This document shows positions 1 through 10,164 of a DNA stretch of 64,000 nucleotides, one piece after another. The DNA lies in assembly GCF_001619985.1 (NCBI RefSeq), contig NW_017264198.1, positions 372,001-436,000 of the forward strand. The letters run 5' to 3'. Source of the stretch: Xylona heveae TC161. Its lineage: Eukaryota > Ascomycota > Xylonomycetes > Xylonales > Xylonaceae. Position numbers and translations under genes: made by a program. Numbering within the stretch: position 1 is the stretch's first letter; each line of letters begins with the position of its first letter. The notes beneath the pieces were generated by a model that was given only the letters and a program-made list of their open reading frames with translations, did no database searches and was not told where the DNA came from.

Positions 1-52
1 ATAGGAACCGGTAGGTCAGACAGATGAGTTCTGTGCGTTGTGCATGACTGTC

Positions 53-92
53 TGTTGGCGGTTGGCAGTTGGCGGTTGGCGGTTGTGTTGGC
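53..92. repeat. imperfect tandem repeat, GGCGGTT unit
   Basis: Repeats of a 7-base GGCGGTT/GGCAGTT unit can be read directly. A looser patch of TGAATGC units follows at about 175-205. Simple-sequence expansion is the plainest explanation. Confidence 0.7.
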
Positions 93-214
93 CTGTTAGA
101 TATCCGGGGATGGGTGGTGACCGGGTCGTCGTCGCAAACGCAGGACGCAGTCGGGCGTTTCGTTTGACTGAATGGTGAATGCTAGATGTTGAATGCTGAA
201 TGCTGGATGAAAAC

Positions 215-309
215 CCCGGGACAGACTCCGCGACAATATACCGGGATACCGGGACAAATCCAGGACAATATACCGGGACAAATTCCGGGACAATCGGACA
301 AAATTCCGG
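215..309. repeat. degenerate CCGGGACAA minisatellite
   Basis: About seven diverged copies of an 11-13 base unit based on CCGGGACAATATA or CCGGGACAAATT lie head to tail. The copies differ in their last bases (ATATA, AATT, ATCGG), which suggests an old array. It lies just past the 3' end of the bHLH gene. Confidence 0.7.
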
Positions 310-334
310 AGAATGATGACGGGTACTAATCATA

Positions 335-724
335 TCAAACTTTCATATCCTCACTCACGACACCTCCAGACGCCTCGACGCGCGCAACCAGCCGGCGCCG
401 CTCCTCGAGCTGCTCGCGCATAAAATCAATCGTCCGCTTCAACACGACGCTCTCGCTGCGTCCTTGGCCCTCGAGACCGGGCACGAGTTCCGTCAGCCGA
501 TCGAATCCTTCGCGGATAGCTTGCCGTCGCTTTTGCTCGGATGCGATGTGGTTGTTCTTCTTCTCTTGCTCGGTGAGTCGCGGCTTGTCGTTGGCAGGCG
601 TCATGCCGGCGTTTGCGGACATGGAATGTTGGGATATTGGGCCACTGCCGCCGCCCGGTGCGGCCAAGGATGATGATGAGGGAGTAGAGGAAGGCGCAAG
701 ATGGGTTTGAGAGGATGATGCCAT
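335..724 (-). CDS. small bHLH transcription factor (class B, INO4-like)
   Basis: Single-exon 129-aa protein starting at an ATG. Residues 1-50 are Ser/Ala/Pro-rich and probably disordered. A basic helix-loop-helix domain spans about residues 51-115: basic part EKKNNHIASEQKRR, helix 1 QAIREGFDRLTELV, a short loop (PGLEGQGRSES), then helix 2 and a short zipper-like extension. His59, Glu63 and Arg67 occupy the H-E-R positions that define class B bHLH factors, which read the E-box CACGTG. The small size and single domain recall yeast Ino4, which works as a dimer partner, so a heterodimer role is plausible. The target genes are unknown from sequence. The upstream 530 bp contains no other gene. Confidence 0.85.
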   Translation of the reverse strand: MASSSQTHLAPSSTPSSSSLAAPGGGSGPISQHSMSANAGMTPANDKPRLTEQEKKNNHIASEQKRRQAIREGFDRLTELVPGLEGQGRSESVVLKRTIDFMREQLEERRRLVARVEASGGVVSEDMKV

Positions 725-1252
725 GCTTGGATTTTCTGGTATGAGAGGACGGAAAGGGCTGTGGGGAGTAGAGAGGAGGGTTGAAACGGCGGTTGTGGGC
801 GGGTATGTTGATGCTGAGCGAGGGGTTGGAGGGTTGGATGGTTGGTTTGCGATAAAGGATAGAAGTCACGAAAGATAGATGAAGTTTTGGTTCGAATGTC
901 GATAAGATGAAACTGATTGATGGGCCGTAGAGTAGTAGGTTTGGGAGACCGTGGGATGGGAAGATCGTGGGAATGGTAAATGTTGAATAATTTATTGACC
1001 TAGGCGTTGGATGTTTGGTGTGGGGAAGACAAACAGCGGACAGGCGGACCAGTGGGGGATGTGGTGACATGTGAGATTGTCAGGGACAAGGTCCAGCTCC
1101 GATGGGGGAGCGTTACTTGCGCCACAATTGACAACCACGTCGAAAAAGAGAAATCCTTCCAGGCCATCCATATATTTCCAGATAAAGTAATTATACTATG
1201 TTATTGAGCTTTGTATTGACAATATTCTAAATAATATAAATTACATGGAAAT
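725..1252. other. intergenic: shared upstream/downstream spacer
   Basis: Holds the 5' side of the bHLH gene and the 3' end of the threonyl-tRNA synthetase gene. Its bHLH-proximal part reads as pyrimidine-rich on the minus strand, as fungal leaders often do. A long minus-strand frame crosses it but is low-complexity and overlaps the bHLH gene in another frame. No gene called. Confidence 0.5.
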
Positions 1253-2932
1253 CTACGCGTAGGCGCTCGACACGCGCGAAAAATAATCATACACTTGGTC
1301 ACGAGACAGCTTCACGGACCGGCCGTTACCAATAGCATTCTCTGACCCGAGAATGTCAGCAAGAGCGGACTGCGTCACTTGCTGATTAGGTTGCGCTGTG
1401 ACGTCCAGCTCAAGCGTGTTCTCCTCGACGCTGCGCTTGCCGACGACAATGATTGTATTATACTTTTTGCGCTTGGCTTCGGAAATCTTCTTGCCCAGGG
1501 GACGATCGCTCTGGTCGATATCGACGAGGAACTGGGCTGTATCCATGGGAAGCGGCGCAACTTTGCCTTCTGGCAAAGAGGGCCCAATGCCAGATGTGAT
1601 CCTCTGTGCCTCTTCGGCGTACTCGTCGACACCATTCCCCTTGCCAACCGTCAGGATGATGGCCTGGCGCGGGCTCAGCCAGAAGGGCCACCGCCCATTG
1701 TAATGCTCAATCAACAGCGCCATGAAACGCTCCAAGGAGCCAAAAATGGCTCGGTGGATGATGACCGGTGTGACTGGTCCACTCTGCTCGAGCAGCGACT
1801 TGTCCGTAGTGAGTATGCCCTTTTGCTCCAGCTCGGGAGCCGGAGCTTGATACTCCAGCTGGAATCTCTGCGGAAGCTGCATATCGAGCTGAATCGTTGC
1901 AGTCTGGTGCTCCTTTCCATCCGAGTCTTTGAGAATGATATCAATCTTTGGACCATAGAATGCACCGTCCCCTTCATTGACCGACCACTCCCGGCCACTG
2001 CGGTCCAAAGCCTCCTTGAGCTGCTCCTCGGCACGCTCCCAATCCTCGACTGTGCCAATGTAGTGGTCTTCTGGCCGCGTAGAGAGGCATAGCTTGAACG
2101 GGCCAAGGTTAAAAGTCTTGTATACGACAGCCACGAACTCCAGCGTCTTGGAGATTTCCTCGGATATTTGCGACGGCCGGCAGAAGATGTGGGCGTCGTC
2201 CTGATGGAACCTCCGTACTCTTGTCAAGCCGCTCAGCGCGCCCGAGATTTCGTTTCGGTGCAGGGGGCTAAAGTCGGCGTAGCGGACTGGCAACTCTCGA
2301 TATGTTTTCCTTTGTGATTTGAACAGCAAGCAGTGGCCGGGACAATTCATGGGCTTGAGACCGTATTCTTCATCTTCGCCGATTTCGGCATCCTTGGCTT
2401 GTCCGGACGCGCCCCGTCCGCTGACCTCGAACATGTCATCCTTGTAATTTTCCCAATGGCCGGACTGTTCCCATAATGAACGCTTGTATATGGTCGGCGT
2501 GATGACTTCCTGGAAACCAAACTGCTTGTACTGGGCCCTCAGAAAGGAGAGCAGCTTGTTGAAAACGTGAGCGCCATTTGGGAGGAAAAGCGGTGATCCG
2601 GGACTCAGCGCAGACGTGACGAAGAGATCTTGATCAATTGCGATTGCACGATGGTCTGCCGGAGGTATAGGTGGAGTCTGGGTTGTTTTATCCAACGAAG
2701 GCGTGACCGGTGATGCGGCCGTGTCGGCGCAGCTGGCGCATTGCCTTCGCGATATTAATGCCGGCCATTGCACGTTGGTATGGGTGACATTTCGCAGAGG
2801 CCGCAGGCGTAGCCGGGACAGCGCAGCAGTCCTCACGAGACGCATTGGAGCAGCGGCCTGGACATGGAATTTTTGGAGCTTGAGGCTTGGATTCGGTCTG
2901 CAATTATTCCGGGGAAAGTAGCTTCGGTGCAT
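1253..2932 (-). CDS. MST1: threonyl-tRNA synthetase, mitochondrial
   Basis: A 559-aa single-exon class II aminoacyl-tRNA synthetase that charges tRNA-Thr. The catalytic core begins near residue 100. It shows the ThrRS signature MNCPGHC at about residue 196 (the Cys is a zinc ligand in the family), motif 2 LHRNEISGALSGLTRVRRFH, and motif 3 GSLERFMALLIEHY at about 399. A C-terminal anticodon-binding domain follows from about 425. The N-terminal TGS and editing domains of cytosolic ThrRS are absent and the length matches yeast Mst1, so the enzyme acts in mitochondria. The first about 60 residues are Arg-rich with few acidic residues, as expected for a targeting presequence. ATG codons at residues 1 and 30 could both serve; I chose the first because it keeps the whole presequence. 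Confidence 0.95.
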   Translation of the reverse strand: MHRSYFPRNNCRPNPSLKLQKFHVQAAAPMRLVRTAALSRLRLRPLRNVTHTNVQWPALISRRQCASCADTAASPVTPSLDKTTQTPPIPPADHRAIAIDQDLFVTSALSPGSPLFLPNGAHVFNKLLSFLRAQYKQFGFQEVITPTIYKRSLWEQSGHWENYKDDMFEVSGRGASGQAKDAEIGEDEEYGLKPMNCPGHCLLFKSQRKTYRELPVRYADFSPLHRNEISGALSGLTRVRRFHQDDAHIFCRPSQISEEISKTLEFVAVVYKTFNLGPFKLCLSTRPEDHYIGTVEDWERAEEQLKEALDRSGREWSVNEGDGAFYGPKIDIILKDSDGKEHQTATIQLDMQLPQRFQLEYQAPAPELEQKGILTTDKSLLEQSGPVTPVIIHRAIFGSLERFMALLIEHYNGRWPFWLSPRQAIILTVGKGNGVDEYAEEAQRITSGIGPSLPEGKVAPLPMDTAQFLVDIDQSDRPLGKKISEAKRKKYNTIIVVGKRSVEENTLELDVTAQPNQQVTQSALADILGSENAIGNGRSVKLSRDQVYDYFSRVSSAYA

Positions 2933-3804
2933 CTCTAGGGCGGTTATATAAACGACAAGGCCCCTTTGCGCTTGGTTGATAGGCGAGCAGCGCTTAATAT
3001 GTTATTACTCCGCTTGTCCCCAATAATGAACGTAACTTTATAGATTTCACTTTATCTGCCCCGCAAATGAAGGTTGTTTGTTGAAGCAGTTGACGATTCT
3101 TTCAAAGAACTTTAGGGTTGTTTCGTCTCCTAACTTTCAGAGTATTGTATTATATTTTTCAAGTACTCTGATCTCTTACCTCACTGACTGAAAAGTTGCC
3201 CTCTCCAGCCGCCTTTGACGTGAAACAACCCATGTTTTGGTCGTGTCACATGCAACTGTTGTTCTTGCTTTCAACTTCTTTCTGCTTCTTTTGTTTCTGA
3301 TCTTTCAAAGAGAAGATGGCAAGGATGTTTAGGCGGCAGTGTTGTCGACGATATAGCCATTCTGGTTCCCATGACCGGGCCGCCTCGTCAGTTCTATATG
3401 ATCAAACAAAGAATCAATCGATCTTTCTGGAATCTTTCCCGCTTTTGGATTGCCTATTGAAGAGCACAGTTAATCCTGCGCAGTAGTCTGTTCTTAGATG
3501 ATTAGTTCAACTTCACTATTCTGTCTTCTACGCTTAGAACGATCACTTTTATATTTGTTTCTGCCCCTTCTCCGTTGCTGCCTCACTTGACCAGCTTAGA
3601 TTTGTGTGAGGACGATTACGACTACGAAGCAGATTTTCACTTCAACAACTCATTTGAGAGTGAGGAGGGCGATCAACTTGCTGCTCTGCCACAAGCACTA
3701 ACCTTGTCTGCCGCACACAGAGCAGTCACCCATAGGTTACATCGGAGAGGAGGTAGTAGCGGGAAAGGAAAGGGCTCGAGTGTCACGACCGACAAGAACT
3801 AATC
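2933..3804. other. intergenic: divergent spacer
   Basis: Separates the minus-strand ThrRS gene from the plus-strand membrane-protein gene. AT-rich, with CTTTC/TTCTG pyrimidine tracts at about 3250-3310 and 3530-3580 that look like a leader for the plus-strand gene. The frame at 3575-3802 begins with TTG, ends in a stop just before the ATG at 3805, and is acidic but unlike anything I know. I treat it as 5' UTR. Confidence 0.5.
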
Positions 3805-5475
3805 ATGCCGTCAATGTACGACGGGCAAATGGAGACCTCTTGGGTCTCCAACGACAGAGGCTTCGATAGTTCTCCTGCGGCTTCTAGACGCCATTCTGCT
3901 CGATTGCGAAGTATCCCCCAGTCTTCGGCCATTGCAGTATCCGGAACCCAGAACAATGGCGGGCACGCGACATCTTCCAGACAAAGAAGCGTGATAAGAA
4001 GAGAACTCCGCAAAAATAAGATCCCAAAAGATGAAGAAAGAGACAACAAAACAACCCATATTGCCAACATGTTGGACATCACTGCAGCTGGAGCACAGCG
4101 TCTTTTCGGACTCGCTTTTGAGATTTTGATAACCTCTTTACGCCTCTTGAAGATACCACTCTCCCTAGCTCTAGCTGCGCTCATACTCTACTTTGCTGCC
4201 ACGGCTGTCACCGGCTCTATCGCAGCTTCGATTCATGCTTCGTTATTACCGCTCTGCCAAATCCCTGGTGCCGGGCTTCTCAATCTTCCATTCTGTCGTC
4301 ATGGAACAGCCATAGGCTTGCCCGTTACTCCTAAGCCGCCCGCTGAAAACGCAGAGCCAGTCGACTTCGGCAAGCTGATGCAGGTTCAGTCCACATTTGA
4401 AGAAGTTCTTGCAGCCAACCCGCATGCCGTATCATTACAATTCGCCATGAAACTGGGAGAAGTGTGTATCAGGGAGCTGCGTCCGCAAGTCCGCTATAGT
4501 CAACTTCCGTCCAGGTAAGTTCATCTACAGAATAACCCATCCTCTCTTGGTTTCCTTTTTTCATTTCCCCACCCTTTATACTCTTCAAACTCTCCCTCTC
4601 GCCTAACACGTCTATTCTCTAGAGGCAAAATACTCCTCGAATTGAGCGGCTTCATCCAAACTGCATCGCTTGCCTCCGACGCTCTGTTAAAATTCAACAC
4701 CCATATCGGCTCCGCGGCCGACATGGTCATTGCAAATACTCAATCGACCAAGGAGGCTCTCGACCGCATCCCACTGGAACCAGGCTCGCCTGGAGTTCTC
4801 TCTCGGACTTTTCGTGCCGTCATTCCCTTTTACCACGACCCCCGCGCGAGGGCTAAAGCGGCGATTGTCGCGCAGTATCACAAACACTTGCACCACGTCC
4901 AAGACGAAATCGATATTCTTCTTATTGAAGCAAATACGATTCTTGGCTTCTTATACGCCCTGGAAAACCATCTCGATTCCATCTATAAGTTCGCCTCAGA
5001 AGACAACGCACAGGTCCAGCTCTCCCGAGACGAGATCCTTGGCCATTTGTGGACCTTGACCGGTATATGGAATACTATTACCGGCGCCAGCAGCACTGCC
5101 GTGGGAGGGTGGCGTCTTTCCAATCTTATCGGCCGAGGCAGTGGCAGCAGAGAAGGAGGGTCAAGTAGATCCAAACTCTCCGATTACGACCGCCAAATCG
5201 GCCTTCTGCGACATGTCACCGAGAACCGCAAGTCCGTCTGGGCCCACGTTACTGGCGTCATTATGAAACTCAAAACCATGCATGCAGGACTCGAAAATCT
5301 CCACGAACGTACCAATGCCACAAAATATCGTAGAGACGGTACAGATATCCCGCTCAGTGTTCATCTCGGCTATGTCCAGCGTGGCGCGGAGCGACTCGAG
5401 GCTGAAAGAAAACGTTCCAAGAAGATGGAAGACGATGTTGTGAAGAAAATACTCGATCTGGCACATGGAAGATGA
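3805..5475 (+). CDS. uncharacterised single-pass membrane protein with helical C-terminal region
   Basis: Two exons, 3805-4514 and 4623-5475, joined by an intron with donor GTAAGT. The splice restores the frame as SQLPSRGKILLELS and gives 520 aa. Residues 1-80 are basic and Ser/Arg-rich. A hydrophobic segment (about 110-150: LPLSLALAALILYFAATAVT) is a likely membrane span, and residues 180-510 are predicted helical with no Cys- or Gly-rich fold. A Gly/Ser-rich insertion (IGRGSGSREGGSSRSK) interrupts the helices near residue 413. I do not recognise a named family. The layout of a short basic N-terminus, one span and a long helical domain would fit an organelle or nuclear-envelope protein, but that is only a guess. 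The ATG at 3805 is the first one in frame after an upstream stop. Confidence 0.8.
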
Positions 5476-6252
5476 GAGGTGGGTTGCTCCGACGATCCTT
5501 CCGGCTATTATTTTGCGCAAATGAAGTAGCATCATTTCCTCTTCTTCTTCTTCTTTTTCTTCTTCTTCATTCCACTCATTATAAGGTCTAATTATTACAG
5601 TATTACTTGATATAGGGTTAAGGGCTTAAACCATTTATTTAATGCACTGTAACTAATATTATACAGTTATACTACTATAAGAATACAGACTCTAGTTGGA
5701 CAATCAAACACCTTTTTCCTTTTCCCTTTCTACTTTTAAACTATTTTTTTTAATTCCCTAAATCTGCTTTCAGTGTTCAAACTTCACCTACTCTAGTGCA
5801 TAAAAGCCTTTTTTGTAGCGTAACAAGAAACTATTTTTCGGGGTCCCTGTTAGTATTATTCCAATTTTCGTCGTGCAAATTTCTGCTTTGTTTTTTTTTT
5901 TTTTTTAGGGGGGGGGGAAAGAGGGGGTCCCCCCCCCCCCCCCCCCCCCTCCTTTCCTCCTGGTGTCTCTAGACAATAAGAGTAGAACGTATATACACAT
6001 ACACATATATACAGGATAACAAGATATGCATCTATACAACACAATTTTTTTCCCATGGACAACCTCCCAGGTCTCGTAATGTTATACTTGAGATATTACA
6101 TATACAGTTTCAGAATTTTTAAAAGAACTTTAGTTGGCAATATGGCAATATGGGCAATATGCGAGGACGAATGCCCAGGACATTTGAAAACTTTTTGATA
6201 ATGACCCTACAAAAAAACTACTGAATGCAACAAAAGGGGTCTATATGTGCAA
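5476..6252. other. intergenic with extreme homopolymers
   Basis: Convergent 3' ends of the membrane-protein gene and Rok1. AT-rich apart from a T/G/C homopolymer block at 5891-5949. No coding region seen. Confidence 0.6.
5891..5949. repeat. consecutive poly-T, poly-G and poly-C tracts
   Basis: Sixteen T, then ten G, a short purine/T spacer, then about 21 C. Such stacked homopolymers are hard to sequence, so the exact lengths should not be trusted. The G and C tracts could fold back on each other as a hairpin. Confidence 0.8.
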
Positions 6253-8619
6253 TTAATCAAAGCCGCCCCACTCGTTCCCATCCGAGTCTTCTTCATGAGC
6301 AGCAGGAGTGCCAGCAGTAGCAGCAGCAGCAGCAGAAGAAGAGGAAGATTTTTTCGCCTTTTGGCTCGCCATCTTTGCGCCTTTGCGTCTATTCTCCAAT
6401 TTCCGATCGAAGCCGCTCTTCGTACTGATGCGGGACTTGCTTCCGCCGTCTCGTGCTCCCGTTCCTGCTCCTGCTTCCGTGCCGGGTCCTGCAGTATCTG
6501 ATCTTCTAGCCTCGACACCACGGCGTTTGAGGCGCTGTTTATCGCGCTTTGACGGCGTGGGAAGGGCATCGAGGAGCCAAGGCTGGATGGTGCTTGAGAT
6601 TTGCGAGGAGACAGGACCGGCTGCCTTATGCGAGGGGCGTTCGTCTCTGCGGAGTTTCTCACTGGCGGCGATAATGTTCGCGACGTTTTTCACATAGGGG
6701 ATATCTTCCTTTGTGTAGAGGGTGACGGCGACGCCGCCATCGCGGCCGGCGCGGCCGGTGCGGCCGACGCGATGGATGTAGGAAGCGCCAGAGGAAGGGA
6801 AATCGTAGTTGACGACGCCGTTGACGCCGCGGAAGTCGACGCCGCGGGCGAGGAGGTCTGTGGTGATGAGGACCCAGACGGAGCCGTTGCGGAATCTGGC
6901 CATGACGTCGGAGCGCAGGGTGTCGGAGAGGTCGGAGTGCAGGACGGCAATGCGCGACGAGCCGCCGGCTTCGAGGGGAATGTCGTAGAGCAGCTCAGAG
7001 TGCAGGGCGACCGCGCGGGGAATGGTTTGGGTGAAGACGATAAAGGGCGGGCGGAGCGGAGGACCGGAGGAGTCGTCGGAGATGGAGGAGGTGGGGTGCA
7101 GCATCTGCCGCAGAGCGAGGAGTTTGCCTTGCTCGGTGGCGGCGTAGATGAGGCGGTGCGAGATGTTGGGGATGGCGGAGTCTTTAAGACCGACGACGAG
7201 TCGGGCGAGTGGTGCGTGGGTGGAGAGACGGAGAGTGATGGCGCGTGATTCGATTGTGGATAGGGCGAGTTCTTCGACAGAAGATGCCATTGTCGCGGAC
7301 CAGAGACTGACGCGGAGTGACGGGTTGATGCAGGCGTTCCAGATGCCCAGCGTTTGGTCCCGGAACAGAGGGTCAAGCAGGACGTCTGCTTCGTCGAGAA
7401 TGAGGTGCCGGACCGAAGGCATACTGGCGGTCGCGGATTGTCCTTTGAGCGAGATAGCGTGGAGCATTAGAAGAGGAGTGGTGACGAGAACGTCAGCTTT
7501 GACGACAGGACGTTGTTTTTTGCTCGTTTTAGAGTCCTTCTTGTTCTGGTTGTGCTCTTGGGATGTAGACTCGTCGCTGTCGGAATGGTCAGAATCCGAG
7601 CCTGACTCTTGCTCCTCGTCGGCAGACTCGTCCTCTTCGTCCTGCGGGAAAGTAGCAGCTGGTTTCATGCCCTTTCGCATCGCAGTGACTCGGATACCGG
7701 TTCCCAGCGCCAGTTTCCTTCCTTCGTTGACAATCTGGCTGGCCAGTTCTCTCGTCGGGGCTACGACGATAGCCTTGGGCCCCTCGAGTTCTTCCTCTTC
7801 GACATTGTCCTTGACCGCTTTTCTTCTTGCCAGAATTTGATTCAAAACCGGGATGAGAAAAGCCAACGTCTTGCCGCTGCCCGTGGGAGCAACGGTCAAA
7901 AGATCAACGTCCGCCAGGCTTTGCTTTGTGGTGCTCTTCGTATGCGCGCCTTTGTCGCCCTCTAAGCCACCAATATCTCCCAACAGCAAAGGAAGCCCAC
8001 CAAGTTGCACTTCTGTAGGAATAGTATAACCCTGCGCTGCAAGATTGTCTGCCAGTCGCCTCGATATGTTGTACCGGCTCCGTAATTGTTTGAAAGAGGT
8101 CAATGGTTGAGGAAAGACTTGAACGTGGGCCTTTTTCTTTCCCGAATTAGCATGTTCCGTAGCCTGCTCCTTTTTCCTCTTCTTCGACTTCTTCTCGCCC
8201 TCATTGTCTGCTGCTGCGGGTTCAGTCGCATTTAATAGTGTAATCTTGAGCTTATGAGACCGCAATATTCTCTTGCAATCTTCTTCACTCAAAGTATCCT
8301 TTGCAAATTTCGATGTCTCATTCTTCTCGTTTGGCACTCCTGCGTCGTCGTCATCCTTCTCTTTGGAGGAAACATTCTTGCTCTTGCCGTCGCCAAAGAA
8401 ATCGAGCTCTGCTTCAGTCACCAAGTCTGGGACGGCGCTCGGATTGCCCCGTTTGCGCTTCTTGCTTGCGTTGCTCGACGAGTCGTCATCCTTTCCGCCG
8501 AAAAGCTGAGGGTTCGCATTCTGCCCGGTCGAGGGTGTATGCTGAGACGCCGTCTTCTTCGACGCTGTTGCGGCTTTGGTCAAGTTGGTTGATCGTGTTA
8601 ATAACTTGAACGGATCCAT
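6253..8619 (-). CDS. ROK1: ATP-dependent RNA helicase Rok1 (DEAD box)
   Basis: Single exon, 788 aa, from the ATG at 8619; the opening MDPFKLLTRSTNL is the Rok1 family N-terminus. Rok1 works in the nucleolus on early 18S rRNA processing in the small-subunit processome. The helicase core has Q-motif residues (GYTIPTEVQ) near 205, Walker A APTGSGKT near 245, PTRELASQI, LDEADVLLD near 408, SAT near 440, and HRVGRTGRAGRDG near 621. A long acidic Ser/Asp/Glu insertion lies between motifs Ia and II (about residues 335-385). The C-terminal 120 residues are Lys/Arg-rich and end in an Ala/Ser run. At 788 aa it is somewhat longer than yeast Rok1 (564 aa) because of the charged N-terminus and the insertion. 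Confidence 0.95.
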   Translation of the reverse strand: MDPFKLLTRSTNLTKAATASKKTASQHTPSTGQNANPQLFGGKDDDSSSNASKKRKRGNPSAVPDLVTEAELDFFGDGKSKNVSSKEKDDDDAGVPNEKNETSKFAKDTLSEEDCKRILRSHKLKITLLNATEPAAADNEGEKKSKKRKKEQATEHANSGKKKAHVQVFPQPLTSFKQLRSRYNISRRLADNLAAQGYTIPTEVQLGGLPLLLGDIGGLEGDKGAHTKSTTKQSLADVDLLTVAPTGSGKTLAFLIPVLNQILARRKAVKDNVEEEELEGPKAIVVAPTRELASQIVNEGRKLALGTGIRVTAMRKGMKPAATFPQDEEDESADEEQESGSDSDHSDSDESTSQEHNQNKKDSKTSKKQRPVVKADVLVTTPLLMLHAISLKGQSATASMPSVRHLILDEADVLLDPLFRDQTLGIWNACINPSLRVSLWSATMASSVEELALSTIESRAITLRLSTHAPLARLVVGLKDSAIPNISHRLIYAATEQGKLLALRQMLHPTSSISDDSSGPPLRPPFIVFTQTIPRAVALHSELLYDIPLEAGGSSRIAVLHSDLSDTLRSDVMARFRNGSVWVLITTDLLARGVDFRGVNGVVNYDFPSSGASYIHRVGRTGRAGRDGGVAVTLYTKEDIPYVKNVANIIAASEKLRRDERPSHKAAGPVSSQISSTIQPWLLDALPTPSKRDKQRLKRRGVEARRSDTAGPGTEAGAGTGARDGGSKSRISTKSGFDRKLENRRKGAKMASQKAKKSSSSSAAAAATAGTPAAHEEDSDGNEWGGFD

Positions 8620-9265
8620 TTCGTCCACGAAAACAGGTGGTCGCTATAACGGAAGACGACGGCCCCGGTCGCAGGTAAGGAAATCAGCTTCAACGTGAAG
8701 CAGCTGAACCAGTGACGTGAAAGTCACACGAAAAACTTTTTGTGTAAGCTGTCACCTTCTTGTGTTTTTGCAATTGTGTATGTCATGGACAATCCCAAAC
8801 ATTTGTTCCGCGACTTTTTTCGCCAATACCCGAAAAAGGCAGCCAGGCACTTTTTTGCCGAGCCATCCAATCACCGCCAATCAAACTCCGATCTCATCCA
8901 CGATATATCATCTTGGACCACTTATAGAAGAAGAATAACAATAATAAATAATAATTCAGGTTGACCATTTAGCTGTGCCTTGCTCATTGATATCTTTAAT
9001 TTACAATGGATCAACACAATGAACCCACACGGCACGCTATGTGCAAATCCATATCGGTACAGCAGTGAGATATCACGATGGGTTTGACTAGTAAAAATCC
9101 AGAGAAACCCCAGCAAATCAAGATATCCCGTTCTTTGACGTAGCCATCCATTCATCTCTAAAATCCTGTGAAAACACACTTTCTGGAATCCGCCACCACA
9201 ACATTACCCGCTATGTCTTCAACAGCCACCACTTTTATTCTTCAACTATCCATCCTCTCTATCGT
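8620..9265. other. intergenic between ATP20 3' end and ROK1 5' end
   Basis: Contains the Rok1 promoter on its left and the 3' region of the ATP synthase subunit g gene on its right. AT-rich around 8930-8960. No coding signal seen in either strand. Confidence 0.5.
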
Positions 9266-10164
9266 TTAGTGCTCGGCGTGGTGGTCGACGCCCCGGTATC
9301 CGACAATCTTGAACCGGCCGAGAATCTCACCGACAGTGAAGAAACCAAGGACCTCAGCGGCAACGATACCACCGCTGACCAGCTGCTGCTTGTTGAGGTT
9401 TCGAACCTTGTTCAGGATGTTGGTCGGCTGCAGAGTGCTGTTGACAGTGGTAGTCTGAGTGAACAAAGACGCGGGGTGACGAGCCGCGTTGATAAGAGGC
9501 TGGAAATATGACTGGAATGTCGCAATGGAACTGGAGGACAAAAGTCAGCGGCCATCTCGAAAATTGTAGTGAGCGGCTTTATGGGAACTTACGGAGGGCT
9601 CATCTTCTGACCCTGGAAGACGAGCTTGGACAGCTCAATGCCGACCTTTGAGTAGTAGATGGTAGGGGGAATAACAGCTGTATTAAGCGCTCTAGTCAGC
9701 AACAAATTCAGACCTTAAACATTGGCGCTGCCATGATATCAATTGAAATGATTCGAGCAAAGCGGATGTTCCATGCCATGCCGAACAACCGAATTTGGCA
9801 TGCCACCAATTCAATGCATCGAATATGAAGCCATTGGCAAAGGCGCATCGGTGCCGATGATAATAGTCAACAACTTACACTCAACAAAGGCGATCACGCG
9901 ACCTGTTCGGCCGCCAATGCGTCCGAGGGTCTGGGTGAGGTTCTTGGCGGCGCTGGTGAGAATGGGGCCGGCGGAGGAGCTGACACGCGAGAGACCCTGG
10001 GAAGCCTTGGAGGTGGCGGAAGAAGCAGCAGCCTGAGCCTTTGCGGCGCCTGAGGTGGCTGCCTGCGCGGCCTCGGAGGTGGTGGAGGCGTGTCGGAGAA
10101 CAATGCCGCGAGGGAAGGCCATCTGAGATTGCCTCAGGACCATGCGCGAGGCGTAGAGAGACAT
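9266..10164 (-). CDS. ATP20: mitochondrial F1Fo-ATP synthase subunit g
   Basis: Three exons: 9879-10164, 9593-9677 and 9266-9530. Splices are phase-consistent (donors GTAAGT, acceptors TACAG and TCCAG) and give 211 aa. Subunit g sits in the inner membrane next to subunit e and promotes dimerisation of ATP synthase. Residues 1-80 form an Ala/Ser/Gln-rich region with a mitochondrial-type amphipathic start (MSLYASRMVLRQSQ). The small middle exon encodes the family signature PPTIYYSKVGIELSKLVFQ. The C-terminus holds a membrane helix with GxxxG-like spacing (SGGIVAAEVLGFFTVGEILG) and ends VGYRGVDHHAEH. The ATG at 10164 is chosen; in-frame sequence farther upstream lacks an ATG. Confidence 0.93.

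Larger units (their letters stand above)
1..334. other. intergenic, repeat-rich, no gene seen
   Basis: This is the window edge, downstream of the minus-strand bHLH gene. I see no convincing coding region. It holds two patches of imperfect short tandem repeats, listed separately. Open frames here have no ATG-led conserved protein. Confidence 0.6.

Noticed and set aside
3575-3802. Acidic 75-codon frame just before the membrane-protein gene
   Set aside because: Starts at TTG and ends at a stop two bases before the ATG; better explained as 5' UTR.
7148-7840. 230-codon plus-strand frame opposite ROK1
   Set aside because: Antisense shadow of the conserved helicase gene; Ser/Arg-rich with no domain.
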